A DNA stretch of 64,000 bases from Laccaria trichodermophora (GCA_018417955.1 JACTVC010000006.1:1736001-1800000), one strand, 5' to 3'. Positions 33,511-46,290 are shown, counted from the stretch's first letter. Notes: a model not told the origin generated them from the sequence alone. Numbers and translations: made by a program.

Positions 33511-34389
33511 ATAAGCATTCACTGAAACTCCGTACCGTTCAACAAGCCTGGGCCCCTCAAGTGGTATGTCCCAATGATGACCATAATACTTGATCTTAAC
33601 CCGGTCACCCACCATGCATCATAGATATGGATATACCCCGATTCCCCCTGCAAATGTGAACCAATGTGGCCCCAACCCCAATTCTGTGAAGCACCGAGTA
33701 ACGAGTTCGAACTTCCGGCAAAGGTAGTATGCGCATCTGGATGCCAAGTCCTACCTAGGACTCCCTCCAGATTCGCGTTATCGCCACGCCACATGCACGA
33801 GGATTTAAGGCCCCCCGAATCGACGAATATCACTCGCGAGATGGGCTCGAAGAAGAGAGTCAGTCTCTTGGCAATCATTCGTCTTCTTGTCATGCCCTGG
33901 AACTCAATCGCCTGCGTTGACGGCTTATCATTGATGACTTGAGGAGTTGCTTTGGGTTTGCGAGTCGCCACCCGAACGGCAACAGGCATGGACTCTGTAC
34001 ATTGCTCAGGATTCTCCAGCTGGAAGTATGTGTTTCCGTAGCTTCATGATTATCATTCGCTACTTAGTTTGGGCAAATTATGGCTACAGCGTCCACCCTT
34101 CACTCTGAAGTCTTTACGTCTATTCTTTCACACTGCCGGGGACTCCTTTGAAAACTGTTATCCTTCCCCGACCACATATCTTGAACGAATTCAATTGATT
34201 CTAATTTCACCAACGCGTGCAAGGCCGTTCCATCCTCCAACTATTTCGAAAGCGACACTACATAGTAAATAAGAGTCTAATGGCCGGCAGAAGAATTTCC
34301 ACAATAGATAACTTATAAAAGGCTACATGTCCATCCTAGTAATAAAAAGTCCATTTCGATAGCTTTGACCTCGGATCGCTCAACAATCC
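33511..34389. other. no gene recognised
   Basis: Several 60-150 codon frames exist on both strands, but none has recognisable motifs or splice support. Confidence 0.4.
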
Positions 34390-35356
34390 TTACCCTTTCT
34401 CTTTGCCAACTCCCCCTTGACTAACGGGAGAGTTCAAGATCCCCACGCCCCCGTCGCCCGTCTTCCCTCCACCACTAATGGACACCACGAGCGGGGACGA
34501 TCCCCCCCTCCCATCTTCCCTGCCACCAAATATCTCCGTGATGTTGGTGACACCACCCCCAGAAACGCGGTCTCTGTGCTCCCAGGACGTGCCCGTGTTG
34601 CCGGGGTTGACAGATGGAGTAGTAGGGTTGTTGCCAGAGAGGAGGTCAAGCCAGTTGCTTCCCCCACTTCCCGACTCGTTGGCTCCAACTGAGAGTGTAG
34701 ATGAAGATGAGGGAGGCGGATTGGGTACTATTCAATTCGTCAGAGAAATTAACGGTTAAAGGAAGGGGAACTCTAACCTGGATTAGGTGCATTCAAACCT
34801 GGTCCGTGGACAGGCCAGTCTAATCCCGTTCCACCAGTGTTTGGTACCCCACCGCCTGAACGTTCGTTCCCATCCATAAAAGCAGCGAAAAGCTCGCTTT
34901 GTCCGCCTGCACCTCCACCACTACCCCCGCCACTGGGAGGACCCTAGCGCAATTGGTGGCGGGTGTGCATTCCGCTATCATGATTGGAAGAGAAAGCGCT
35001 TCCTGGCGGTAGTGGGGTTCAAAACCTGAGGAACGAGTCGAAGAGCGCGGGGGTGGATTGAAGCCAGATTGGAGCGGGATGAACGAGGGTGGGGGAGGGG
35101 TATGGCCCGACCCAGGGAAGAAGGGTGCGTATCGTGAACTTGAGGTTGGGTAATGCTGGTGGTGTGAGGATTCGCGCGGCCCGTGCTGGCTGTACCCTCC
35201 CGTCTATTGGCCTTGGCTAAAGGAGATGGGGCTTGGGTGGTAGCTATAGTCGTCTGGAGGGGAACGGCTCTGGGGAACAGCAGCCCATCTGTCCAATCTG
35301 GGGCGCTTGTGTGAGCCAGAGGTGTGATTGTTGGAGATGGGGTGGGATGATGCCAT
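34390..35356 (-). pseudogene. glycine/proline-rich protein gene, broken
   Basis: Read from ATG 35356, MASSHPISNNHTSGSHKRPR starts a Ser/Pro/His-rich protein. TAG at 35204-35206 interrupts it after FSQGQ, and the frame then resumes (GGYSQHGPRESSHH). A one-base shift near the 34980 region and a TAG before GPPSGGGSGG are further lesions. The following part (QSELFAAFMDGNE) joins through an intron (about 34689-34780) to a C-terminal exon encoding GSGGSNWLDLLSGNNP and ending SQGGVGKEKG at 34390-34392. The composition suggests a disordered regulatory or nuclear protein (KRPR cluster, short amphipathic motifs), but I do not recognise the family. Confidence 0.5.
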
Positions 35357-35845
35357 GGGAATTGGGCTGTGGAACAGGCAATGGGCGAGAAATATAATGA
35401 AGCTGAAAGGTGTCGTGAATGGAGGGAGAGCGGTGGCAAGGAGTGAGGATTTACATCACTAGTGTCAAGCAAGGCTCATGTCGCCAGAAGGCTTCAATTT
35501 TGCATCGTTCCACCGCTTGGGCGGCCCAGGTACGTCGTCATCGTTGTCATTGTCGTCCCCTTCGCTGATATCGTTCATCTTTGCCAGGATGTTACCTGAA
35601 AAGTTGAGGGGGCCTTGTATGTCCTTCTCGCCATCATGCTTCGGGTGGAAATCAACAGGGACATAAAAATGGACGGTGGTACAGACACTTACTCGAAGCT
35701 GTTGTTACATAGAACACCAGGCTCGTATGCTTTTTTGAGGAGCCCACTCTTGCGCTATAAAGCAGAGTGAGGAGAGAGGCAAGTTCAACCGCGATAAGAA
35801 TAAAAAATCGGATGCCAAGCCAATGAAAACAAAAATAGAGCTCTC

Positions 35846-37168
35846 ACCGACATCCCCTTCACATCCCAGTTCTTCCTACCCGCCACACCCATCTTTGCCT
35901 ACCTCATCACTTTTTACACTAGCCGCTTCATTCCAGCCTCATGGCACCCCGCCATCTTCGTCTCCCTCCTACCCACAATCGAATCCATCCTCTACAGCGC
36001 CAACATCTCGGGTGAGGATGTCGGTTTCACCCCCCCATCTCTCGACATCATCGCCTGGCTCCCATACGGCATAGGCCACTTCACAATCCCCTTCATTGTC
36101 GCCGCCTTCATATGCCTCTTCCGCACCAAACAAGCCCTCCAATTCTGGGCCCGCGCATTCGGGTACTTGGCTTCATCATTCAAATCCTCCTCCCATGCTC
36201 CGCATCATGGTACAAGCTCATCCACGGCCTCACTCCAGCAAACTACTCCATGAAAGGATCCCCAGGCGGTCTAGCCCGCATCGACGCCCTCTTCCACTCC
36301 CACGCGTACACCGTCACTTTCACGAACACACCCATCCCATTCGGCGCGTTCCCCTCTTTACACGCAGGCTGCGCGACCATCGAAGCCCTCTGCCTATCCC
36401 ACTTTTTCTCAGCCACTACAAAATACGTGTGGGCGTACACGGGCGTGTTGTATTGGGCTACGATGTACCTATCACATCACTACCTCATCGACGTCGTAGG
36501 CGGCGCGTGCCTCGCCACCGCATTCTTCTACCTATTCCTCCCAGACAACCTTAGGGGCTCTGCAGCACTCACGCCCCACCCAACCTCACTTCTTCCTCCC
36601 AGTTCAGGGGCAGGTCAAAATACGAAGTGTATGATTTAGAGGATCCGCGTAGGGGAGGAGGAGGGGGAGGAGGGATAAATGGGACAGTGGATACTGCAGA
36701 TTTCAAACTGAGCGAGACGAGTTCGGATGACGAGGAAGTGGATATCACGTATCGCTCGCCGGTGCCTGGTTCACTTACTTCTTTTGGCTCACAGCAGAAA
36801 CAGGTATGAGGTGTTTTTTATTTATTTTCGGCATGACGTCGTTAACGAAATATCTATTTTAGTTCATAGCGCCCAAGAGGGATCAGGGGAGGGGCGGCCA
36901 TAGGCATACGGCGAGTATTAGGAGAGGTGAGAGGGCCCAGAGGATGGTTGGAGTCCTGTCTCTGGCGCGTTCGTCATTCCTCATGGACGGGATAGTAGGG
37001 TTTAGAGGCGCCGATTCGAACATTATTCCCTGCTCCCCTTTGCAAGTTCTTGACCTCTCGACCTCCGGCTCCCTCCCTCCAGCTTCCGAGTTTCCTCCCC
37101 CCCATCCCTTGCTTAAATCCCACTCTAATCCCAACAACCCCACCCATGTTCCTTCATTGCCCTGTTGA
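35846..37168 (+). pseudogene. AUR1: AUR1-like inositol phosphorylceramide synthase (copy B), two frameshifts
   Basis: Makes inositol phosphorylceramide in the Golgi and is the target of aureobasidin A in fungi. Visible parts are membrane segments from DIPFTSQFFLPATPIFAYLI, then SLDIIAWLPYGIGHF, LTPANYSMKGSPGGLARIDA, the PAP2 motif FPSLHAGCATIEAL and TMYLSHHYLIDVVGGACLA. Both catalytic His blocks are intact. One base is missing at about 36170 (GGGTACTTGG|CTTC) and one at about 36570 (the C-run in CTCACGCCCC), each shifting the frame relative to the other copy or to the family. An intron (GTATGAG...TTTTAG) lies at about 36807-36861 and the stop is at 37166-37168. The N-terminal membrane segments before 35846 are not clearly readable. 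Most CpGs are preserved, unlike copy A. Confidence 0.75.
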
Positions 37169-38064
37169 ATCTACCATTTATTTATTTGTTGTGCCACTGT
37201 GCAGGATCCCCCTCGCGATACCACATACATTTGACAAACTATTAAGTACACTACAATTTGATGGTTTTTCCTTCTTCTCATTCTTTCTTGAGGTGTGCTT
37301 GAATTTTGAGTGTGCATTCACTGGCTCATGATACACAGAAATCGGGAAATTAGCTTAAGCACAACCATTCAGTAAAAAAACTACATGAAAATTTGAGATA
37401 AATGCCCTTCTATAATTGTATAAAATTCCAGAATGCTTGGATGACTTTTTGTGAAGAAAAACCAAAGTTATAGGTGTATGATTAAGTGGTGAGTTATAAG
37501 TTGTGCAACACTGAAAAAATTTCAAACACCCTGAACAAAAATAGTAGAAGTGTAGATTTACAAACTAACTGTGTTGTGGAATAAAAAAAGAAAGATAATT
37601 GTGCTCACCATTGCTGATCTCAGTTTATACTATTCTCAGAGTGCAGTCAAAGAAGAAAATCTGCATGAAATATACCCAGAAGATCAGGGGAAAATGGCAA
37701 GTGTGCTCACTGTTGGTGATGAAAGTGGAGAGGACAAGGTCCAGGGATTAGTGCATGTCTGAATATGGAAACTTTTCCATGAAAAATGGAAATACCAAGA
37801 AAATCATGTAAAACTGCTTTCAAACATTATATTGTTCTCCAGCTACATTTCAATGCCAGATCTTAAGATGTCATACTTTGCCATTCAAGTCACAAAACTT
37901 CATACAAACATTTCTCTATACTAGACATACCAAAATTATTGCTACCATGACTTTTGTGGAGAGGTTTCAGCATCATAAATATCTTTATCATCATCTGAAA
38001 GACTTTCTGACCAATCAAGACTGCCATGGTTCCCTGATTCCCTGGGTTCATCTGACAGGGCCAA
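37169..38064. other. spacer between AUR1 and NLR (copy B)
   Basis: The converging 3' ends of AUR1 (+) and NLR (-). The sequence matches the copy A spacer on both sides of palindromic element 3, so it marks the empty site of that element (about 37556). CpG becomes rare from about 37230. Confidence 0.6.
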
Positions 38065-40490
38065 TTATATTTCATGTGCCCCCTTCTCTATCAAAAGCTT
38101 TGCAAGGGCCTTATGGCCTGTCTGTGATGCTGCCCAGAGTGCATTCCTATAATATCCTCCCTGTGCATTTACATCTGCCCCCTTCTCTATCAACAGCTTT
38201 GCAATGGCCTGATGGCCTCTTATTGATGCTGCCTGGAGTGCATTTCCATAAAATCCTCCCTGTGCATTTACATCTGCCCCCTTCTCTATGAGCAGCTTTG
38301 CAATGGCCTTGTGGCCTTCCAATAATGCTACCTGGAGTGCATTTCCATACTGTCCTCCCTGTGCATTTACATCTGCCCCCTTCTCTACCAGCAGCTTTGC
38401 AATGTCCTCGTGGCCTTTGTATGATGCTGCCTGGAGTGCATTTACATACTCTCCTCCCTGTGCATTTACATCTGCCCCCTTCTCTATCAGCAGCTTTGCA
38501 ATGGCTTCATGGCCTCCCATTAATGCTGCTTGGAGTGGATTTCCATATTGTCCTCCTGCAATGTCCTTGTGGCCTTTGTATGATGCTGCCTGGAGTGGAT
38601 TTCCATACTCTCCTCCCTGTGCATTTACATCTGCCCCCTTCTCTATCAGCAGCTTTGCAATGGCTTCATGGCCTCCCATTAATGCTGCTTGGAGTGGATT
38701 TCCATATTGTCCTCCTGCAATGTCCTTGTGGCCTTTGTATGATGCTGCCTGGAGTGGATTTCCATACTCTCCTCCCTGTGCATTTACATCTGCCCCCTTC
38801 TCTATCAACAACTTTGCAATGGCCTCATGGCCTCCAATTGATGCTGCCTGGAGTGCATTTCCATACTGTCCTCCCTGTGCATTTACATCTGCCCCCTTCT
38901 CTATCAGCAGCTTTGCAATGGCCTCATGGCCATTAATTGATGCTGCCTGGAGTGCATTTCCATAATATCCTCCTTGTGCATTTACATCTGCCCCCTTCTC
39001 TATCAGCAGCTTTGCAATGGCCTCATGGTCGTCAATTGATGCTGCCTGGAGTGCATTTCCATGATATCCTCCCTGTGCATTTACATCTGCCCCCTTCTCT
39101 ATCAACAAATTTGCAATGACCTCATGACCCTTAAATGATGCTGCCTGGAGTGCATTTCCATACTCTCCTCCCTGTGCATTTACATCTGCCCCCTTCTCTA
39201 TCAGCAGCCTTGCAATGGCCTCATGGCTTTTATGTAATGCTGCCTGGAGTGCATTTCCATAAAATCCTTCCTGTGCATTTACATCTGCCCCTTTCTCTAT
39301 CAACAGCCTTGCAATGGCCTCATGGCCTCCAATTGATGCTGCCTGGAGTGCATTTCCATACTGTCCTCCCTGTGCATTTACATCTGCCCCCTTCTCTATC
39401 AGCAGCTTTGCAATGGCCTCATGGCCATTAATTGATGCTGCCTGGAGTGCATTTCCACAAAATCCTCCCTGTGCATTTACACCTGCCCCCTTCTCTATCA
39501 GCAGCTTTGCAATGGCCTCATGACCTTCAGTTAATGCTGTCTGGAGTGCATTTCCATACTCTCCTCCCTGTGCATTTACATCTGCCCCCTTCTCTATCAA
39601 CAGTTTTGCAATGCCCTCATGGCCTCTTCTTACTGCTGCATGGAGTGCATTTCCATAAGGTCCTCCCTGTGCATTTACATCTGCCCCCTTCTCTATCAAA
39701 AGCTTTGCAATGGCCTCATGGCCTCTCTTTGATGCTGCATAGAGTGCATTTCCATCATCTCTTCCCTTTGCATTTACATCTGCTCCCTTCTCTATCAGTA
39801 GCTTTGCAATAGCCTCATGGCCATTAAGTGATGCTACCTGGAGTGCATTTACATCTGCCCCCTTCTCTATCAGCAGCCTTGCAATGGCCTCATGGCCTTT
39901 ATGTAATGCTGCCTGGAGTGCATTTCCATAAAATCCTTTCTGTGCATTTCCATCTGCCCCCTTCTCTATCAACAGCCTTGCAATGGCCTTATGGCCTTTA
40001 TATATTGCTGTCTGGAGTGCATTTCCATACTCTCCTCCCTGTGCATTTACATCTGCCCCCTTCTCTATCAGCAGCTTTGCAATGCCCTCATGGCCTCTAT
40101 CTGATGCTGCCTGGAGTGCATTTCCATAATATCCTCCCTGTGCATTTACATCTGCCCCCTTCTCTATCAACAACTTTGCAATGGCCTCATGGCCTTCACT
40201 TGATGCTGCCTGGAGTGCATTTCTATACTGTCCTCCCTGTGCATTTACATCTGCCCCCTTCTCTATCAGCAGCTTTGCAATGACCTCATGGCCTTGAGTT
40301 GATGCTGCCTGGAGTGCATTTCCATATTTCCCTCCCTGTGCATTTACATCTGCCCCCTTCTCTATCAACAGCTTTGCAGTAGCCTCATGGCCTCTATCTG
40401 ATGCTGCTTGGAGTGCATTTCCAAGATTTCCTCCTTGTGCATTTACATCTGCTTCCATTTCTAGCAACTTATGTGATGCTTCAGTTAGTC
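38065..40490 (-). repeat. ankyrin repeat array of NLR copy B
   Basis: About 26 units of 99 bp. Unit 7 lacks part of its end, and two units are shortened to GHKDIAGGQYGNPLQAALMG. These shortened units alternate with full units as a tandem pair (38500-38780). A block of three units (ending SINGHEAIA, SIGGHEAIA) also occurs twice (about 38820-39000 and 39320-39450), so higher-order duplication built the array. Confidence 0.9.
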
Positions 40491-43255
40491 CAGCCAGTGA
40501 TGCATAATATACTGGTTTAGCAATATCGTTACTCTCTGTTTCTAGCTTGCTATAATGATGTTTGTCTATATTGCAAAGTCGAACCCAGTTGAGAAAAGCA
40601 GCATTTTCATCTGTCAAGAGCTTCATCATCAATGCAAATCCTATAGATGATTGACATCTATTTTTTCCACTGGAATGTGTATGTAAAAGCCAGTAATTTG
40701 CAGCATAGTTTGCAAGGGGGGAGGACACTTTCACATTTATATCAAGTTCCTCAGATGTATTGAATTGCAAAAGATATGCCAGACAGATTTGAGATATGAC
40801 AGAGTGTGATAGCTCGTTATTGAAGCTCAAGTCTCTGATATGTGTCACTTGATGATTTTGAGTATACTGGGCTATCAGATATTCTTTGACAGAGAAGTGG
40901 GAAAGCTTGATAACACCTATTCAGTAGTTAGTACTGGTTTCAATCTGGTATTATTTTGAACCATACCATTTGACTGCATGATTAAACTAGAACATATTTT
41001 TAAGACATCATTGATATCTTGCAGTTCATTATCAGAGTTATACTCTGGTCCATTCTCAGCACAAAGATCAATAGCAGATGTTGCAGCCAGCTCTTTCAGT
41101 GTTAATGGACGAACAGCAAAAGATAGCCACTGCAAAAATGTTTTTGCATAACCATGATCTTTTTCATTGATCCCCAGTAAGATTTGATCATAGGTTTTAT
41201 CCAAACCCTGAGGTAGATTAGCTAGCTGCTTTTTTAAATCTGCCTTAGTCTGGCACTTTTTGAGCTCATTCAACTGTAATGCAACCCAGCAAAACCTAAA
41301 TTGCAGTTAGTAATTATCCTGTCATTGAAATGTTAATAATAAACACACATTCCATCTGCTTGTTTCATTAATGTCAACTTTATATAAGTCTCAGAATTCC
41401 ATTTTTGTAAGTTTGAGTCATTCTGAAGCTGATAGTCAAGATAGGCTTCAAGATCATGATTCTTAGATTCCTTAACCAAGTCAAGATAATGATAAGACTT
41501 GAGCTTGTCCTCAAATTCCTGCTCTGGGCGACTAGTAACTATCAAGTGGAGACCTAGATTCATATCTTTCCCCAGGATAACAGTCTGAATCCAGTTCAGA
41601 AGCTTTTCTCTTTCAGTGCATTCATCAAGAGCATCCAGAATGATGAATGTTGAACTAAAGCCACCAAGAATTCTTTCAAGAGTATTCTGCAGATCATCCA
41701 GAGTTGGCTCCTGATGGCCATTGCCACAGCCAGTATAAAGATCTACCAAGACTTTAGGTATACCCTCACATTTGAGACTGAATTGCCAGATGAGTGATCG
41801 CATCAGTTTATCATGCAGCTGGAAATTCTTCTGTGAGTCTCTTCCATCAAAAAAGAAATATGCAGTAGCAGAATTGAATCTTTGAAGAACATTGTGAATT
41901 ATTGCTGAGCTAAGAAAATAAAAATCAATTTGGTTTCATGAAAATGCTGAAATTCTCAACCTTAAAATGGTTTTACCAGAGCCAGCTGGATAGGTTGTCA
42001 ATATCACAAAAATTTACAAATTTTGACAGATGACTTACCTTTTCCTTTGATCCAGAGAAAGCCAGACTGTTTGAGCCACCCAAAAAATGTATTTCCTTTG
42101 AGAAACCATTGACAGGTGTTTAGTTGACTCTTCCAAATTTCATATGCAGCATTGTAGTTAACAGACTCCTTAGGGGGAGAAAGCCACTTATAAATCTTCT
42201 CCACTAACAAAAAAATAAAGTTAGTGATACATTCAAAATAAGAACCTGCAACAATACCCAGTTGTTCATCCCTAATCATCTCAAGTGTGATTTGAATGTC
42301 TGAGTCCACCCCTACCAACCACATATATAATTAAGTTGAATATAATGCTTTTCTTACTCCTTACCTTGATTGATGGTACCTATTGGGATTTAAGTGAAAG
42401 CAATAAAATGTGATGACCCAAATGCAACGAACCATAGTTGGGGCCTGTGTTTGTATATTTACCTGAGAAGTTGTTTATAATGCCAGCTTGGTTTGTTGAC
42501 AAGTCTGCATGGTGTATTAGATTTGAGCAGACCTGAGCTATATGCATAAGAATACTAACTGGCAGTGGTCACTTCCACATTCAGAGCAGAAGAAATGGGT
42601 AGACAGGTGGGCAAGTTGGATGGAGGATCTATACAGGTTTATCAGAAATAGAATATAAAAATTTAGAGCAAGCATGAACCAGTCAACATAGGAGAAAAAA
42701 TATCAACATCTCCTTGCACAGAGCCTTCAACCTGACCAACTGTGAGATTGGAATTCATGACAGTTAACATTACAACAAACAGAATGAGGAGCATCTCACA
42801 GGCAACAGTCATTTCTGTACCCACTGACACCAGGCCTACATTCAGAACAGAATTCAGGAAATGACAGAGATTTGGGATAACACAGACCAGTGGAGAGGGG
42901 TAAAACCTGCTGTGAGTGCTTAACCTCACCTTCCCTAGAGACTTCGACCGAATCACCTGCAAATTTGGTTTGATGAGGAATCAATGTTGACCCTGAGGCA
43001 GGAAGATTGAGATGTAGCTCACTGGTGGCTGACATGGCTATGTCCTCCGCACCGATGGTGGAAGATGGAGTTGTCAAGAGGCTACTGCCATCCGCAGATT
43101 CAGGTTGACATTAGCTGGTAGGACAAGGTCTGGAACTCTAACCTCAAACCACCATAGCGTTTATTACGAGGGTGGTCGGTGCTCGTGACTTGATTGGGCA
43201 ATTCCTCGAACTTGCGTTTCAAATGATTTTCGCGGGGGATGTTAGGATCAGACAT
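38065..43255 (-). CDS. NACHT-ankyrin NLR-like protein (copy B), apparently intact
   Basis: A STAND-class signalling ATPase of the kind linked in fungi to non-self recognition and programmed cell death. That role is family knowledge and is not shown here. The start at 43255 (MSDPNIPRENHLKRKF) splices by AG|T at about 43140-43085 into SSLLTTPSSTIGAED, then LIPHQTKFAG and LVSVGTEMTV. 42330-42800 is less certain. Next are DIQITLEMIRDEQLG, WLSPPKESVNYNAA and FLWIKGK, then the Walker A residues GKSGSGKT via the 25-nt microexon 41961-41985. Walker B is FIILDALDECTE (about 41640), then TSRPEQE. An intron at 41295-41350 gives DGMFCWVALQLNE, followed by a winged-helix-like part (LPQGLDKTYDQILLGI, LSFAVRPLTLKELAA). 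A small intron at about 40850-40970 leads to the 927-residue ankyrin exon ending EKGAHEI. No nonsense codon is seen. The first exons are CpG-rich and the rest CpG-poor. Confidence 0.8.
41961..41985 (-). other. 25-nt microexon carrying Walker A core (copy B)
   Basis: Same position, length and splice phases as in copy A, with one synonymous change (GGT for GGG). Both flanking introns are kept. Confidence 0.8.
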
Positions 43256-43686
43256 GGTGGTTCAGAAGAGAGTATCGATGCTGTGCGGCGCCAAACGTCA
43301 GAATGGGTAACAGACCGTTTCTCAGAGTCAGCTGACGTTCCTGATTAAGGTCCCACTCACAACGTTCCGAGAAGTGTTTCGGCGTCAAGTCAGCAAGCAG
43401 ACGCACAAAGGACAGTACACAACAGTGACTGAGAAGCAAAACAATGAACACCTCTCCAGAGTGACGGAACTCAGTCAAAGGGACGAAAGGTCCAGGAGGA
43501 TGCGCACATGGTGTGCCTGTTTTGGTTGTGGCTGTGCGAATGACCCACTCTCCACCCCAACGCTAAACACATCTACGCCTTTCTCTTTCCATACCTTGCG
43601 ACCCACCTAAGGGCCCCCCTACTTTTAAATTTGTTATTACCAAGTCAATGTTGTCTTTGTTCGGCCAGCTTCGATGGGATCCACCC
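43256..43686. promoter_or_regulatory. bidirectional promoter region of copy B
   Basis: About 430 bp between the NLR start (-) and the divergent gene (+). Their head-to-head layout in both copies suggests shared regulation. No named element is recognised. Confidence 0.45.
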
Positions 43687-44753
43687 ATGGCTTCAACTCC
43701 GCCGCGAACCCCCTCGTTGAACACGGACTTTCATGACGACTCGTCTAATTTTCCTCTCTGGGTCGTTCAGCCACTGCCGACATCACCTGGAGACCATTAC
43801 TCGACCTCCCGCTGCAATCAAAACGAAATGCGATGGCCGCTTTCGTCAACGTGTATCGATATAGAGAGCTGTAGAGATTCAAAGGATGCGCGAAGAGTTA
43901 GTTCATGGGATTCATCGCAAAGATGGCCGGGTGCATCAGCTCTAAGTAAGTTCTTCCTTCCATTAAATCTCGTCGCCTCTCCACCTTGCCTCGTTTGCCC
44001 GTTCTGTGCTGCAAACTTCACCCCCCCCCCGCGCCCCCCGTTATTCCGCATGTAGCCGTTAGTCTAATATACTGATAATTCTGTGGCAGCTCTCCTCTTA
44101 ACTTCGTTTACGAGCGCCACGCTTCGAAAGCATACAAGACCGCAAAGAACAGGTTTCAAACGTTCCATTGCAGACGTGCCGGGCGTTTTTAACGATGCCC
44201 AGCTCGACGAACCTAATACGCACTCGAAAAGCTCTACAGACTATGGTAGGTTATCGCCGTCCTCCCGATCATAAGCCACGCTTCAGTCGGAGATCTGGAG
44301 AGTAGGGATAACGGCCATCTCTCCTTTGGTAAGTTATCGTTTTTGCGTTTCTTAATCTTTCATACCCTTCGCCCTTCCTCCACCTCTGAATTCCTTATCA
44401 CCTCGCATACATTCGATTTTCTGCCTCGCTGACTTCCCCCATCCGTTACACAGGTCCTGTTCCATAAAACCAATGCAAGCCCCACTTCGACGATCGTATC
44501 GTCTTTCCTAGGTCCACCATGGCCCGCACGACCCGGCCACTTGCATCCCTTCGTGCATCGACTCACGAAGGGACCTCACACGTACATTGATCATCTGATC
44601 TGTTGCGCCCCTCTACTCGTTGCCCTGAACTTATCAGTTACCCGATTCCCGACGCTATGTGTCGTTACATACATGGTATATCACCCAACAGCCGCAATGT
44701 CTGCCCGTAAGACCAGCAAAACATTGTCTCTGGATGCAGCGTTCACCGTGTAG
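43687..44753 (+). CDS. divergent unknown gene next to NLR (copy B)
   Basis: I do not recognise the family. Four exons, 43687-43945, 44090-44245, 44276-44328 and 44454-44753, join in frame through GT-AG introns and give 255 codons without a stop. The second intron would be only 30 bp, which is too short for comfort and is the weakest point. The first exon encodes a Ser/Pro-rich start (MASTPPRTPSLNTDFHDD). The second has TSFTSATLRKHT and KRSIADVPGVFNDAQLDEPN, the latter conserved in copy A. The last encodes HPFVHRLTKGPHTYIDHLIC and a moderately hydrophobic stretch (APLLVALNLSVTRFPTLCVV) that could be a membrane segment. An in-frame ATG 13 codons upstream (43648) is an alternative start. The gene lies head-to-head with the NLR. 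Confidence 0.4.
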
Positions 44754-45924
44754 ATTCTCCGTCGTGCGTATCCATCCACAGCTCGTCGTCGCCATTGACT
44801 GCCGCAGCACCGCAAATACAAATGTACCCATCGCTGATTGGGCTCTTGTAAGTTTGTATTAGACGTGATTGACTATAGTTACTGACACCTGCCTTCTTCT
44901 CGTTCAGCAGATTGGGTTTGAGTCGAGGAATTGGAACGGCCTCAATATGCACGCGGCCTGTCGGCAAAGCCAGGTCATTTGAACTGCTACTTGCAACGGA
45001 GCGATAACGTATAATCACAACACTCTTCCAGGTGACTCCGTAGCTTAACGGACTGATATGTACCCAAATTATACCAAGAACTGGTACAATGTCAATCATA
45101 ATTGCAGAACATGAACAAGCACTCGTTAAACCTGCTACTACTTACTTCCTACTTTCACAGCCATTTACGGGCAGTACATACAGTCCTCCTTTGCCTGAGG
45201 CATTTCACGCCAAAGGACGCAAACGTACAATTCTGGCGTCGACAATGCTAAGAGTCGGGAATGCGGGATACAGCGGCAGGTAGGTGAAGAACGGGGATTA
45301 CGGCCGTACAGCGCACTTGACCAAAAGAGATTGGAAGCGGTGCAAGTATATGCGACCTACGTCCGCGTCATAGAGAAGAGGGTGGGGTGGGGAGAGGTAG
45401 GTGTCTAGGAGATCTCGCTGCACAGAGAGAAGGTTGCGAGGATCAAGTTCCTAAGAAGAAGCGGCTCATAGGAAGGACGGTGAGCGGAAGTGGATTGGTA
45501 AATCCACTTTTGAGAGGCTATAACTCGTTCATACGAACGGAGCACTGTCCTTTGCCCGATGCACCCCATGGTCCTCAGTCAAAGCATCACCACCTCCTAG
45601 ATAATCCTAAACGACAGTCTAAACCCCTCTCATTTGTGGTGATCACGTCGACTTGCAAGAGGATCCAAGCTCGAATAGGAAGAGTCGAATGAAGGGGCAT
45701 GTGTCGTCGCCCTTTGGGTCCAAGAGGGGAGGGAGCCAATGTAACAACTACCCGTCAGAATTCTCCGAACGCGCCGATATACATAACCCATTCCTCTATG
45801 TCGGACTTGTTCGTGACCAGGTTGTGAGTGCACCACGACCTATTATCGAAATTGATCTGTGTAAGTAGGCAGAAAGAGAGCGCGATGTAGATTATGCGGG
45901 ATGGTCGACTTACGAAAGTCGTCA
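44754..45924. other. duplicated non-coding flank (copies A, B, C)
   Basis: This block recurs in copy A (27060-27490) and copy C (about 48776-49640). No gene is recognised. Confidence 0.45.
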
Positions 45925-46290
45925 TATGAGCGAGTCGTTACGAGTCTGGCGTCCTCGAGCTTGTAGCCAGCACCGTGAGTCGGTGATCAGATACACGGAT
46001 GTCGACTTTGCTTGGCCCGCTGACGCAGGAAGTTAGAGTGGAAATAGGTAAAGAAAAGAAGAGGAAACACTTACTGATAAACTCTAGGCGCTTGTCACTC
46101 TGATCGACATATTCATGCTGATGCGCGTCCTCGCTGGACACGAAGAAGACTATAACGATGGATCAGCCCTCTAGAGTTGCTCACGACTTTGAGATCGGGG
46201 TGAACTCACCAACTTCGTGATAGCCTTGCCACTAACGAAATCCTTCAAATGGTCTAATCGTTCACGCGTACCCGGCTTTTCCTTCGACAT
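45925..46290 (-). pseudogene. aminopeptidase-P (M24) creatinase N-domain fragment, copy B
   Basis: The best preserved of three copies. It starts at ATG 46290 with MSKEKPGTRERLDHLKDFV, then across an intron FFVSSEDAHQHEYVDQSDKR and LEFIS, then across another AGQAKSTSVYLITDSR and CWLQAR. This is the start of the creatinase-like N-terminal domain of Xaa-Pro aminopeptidases, which cleave the residue before proline. Splice phase between the first two pieces does not work as written, and TGA follows shortly after. The catalytic pita-bread domain with its metal ligands is missing. It therefore looks like a gene fragment carried along with the duplicated block. Confidence 0.5.

Noticed and set aside
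34978..35472. 164-codon minus-strand frame starting at 35472
   Set aside because: It is an alternative phase of the broken glycine/proline-rich gene. The phase starting at 35356 gives a more gene-like composition and leads into the downstream exon.
38288..40283. Long open frames on the plus strand opposite the ankyrin arrays (also 21916-23127)
   Set aside because: They are antisense shadows of the 99-bp ankyrin units. The period keeps several frames open, and the predicted proteins are only repeat translations.
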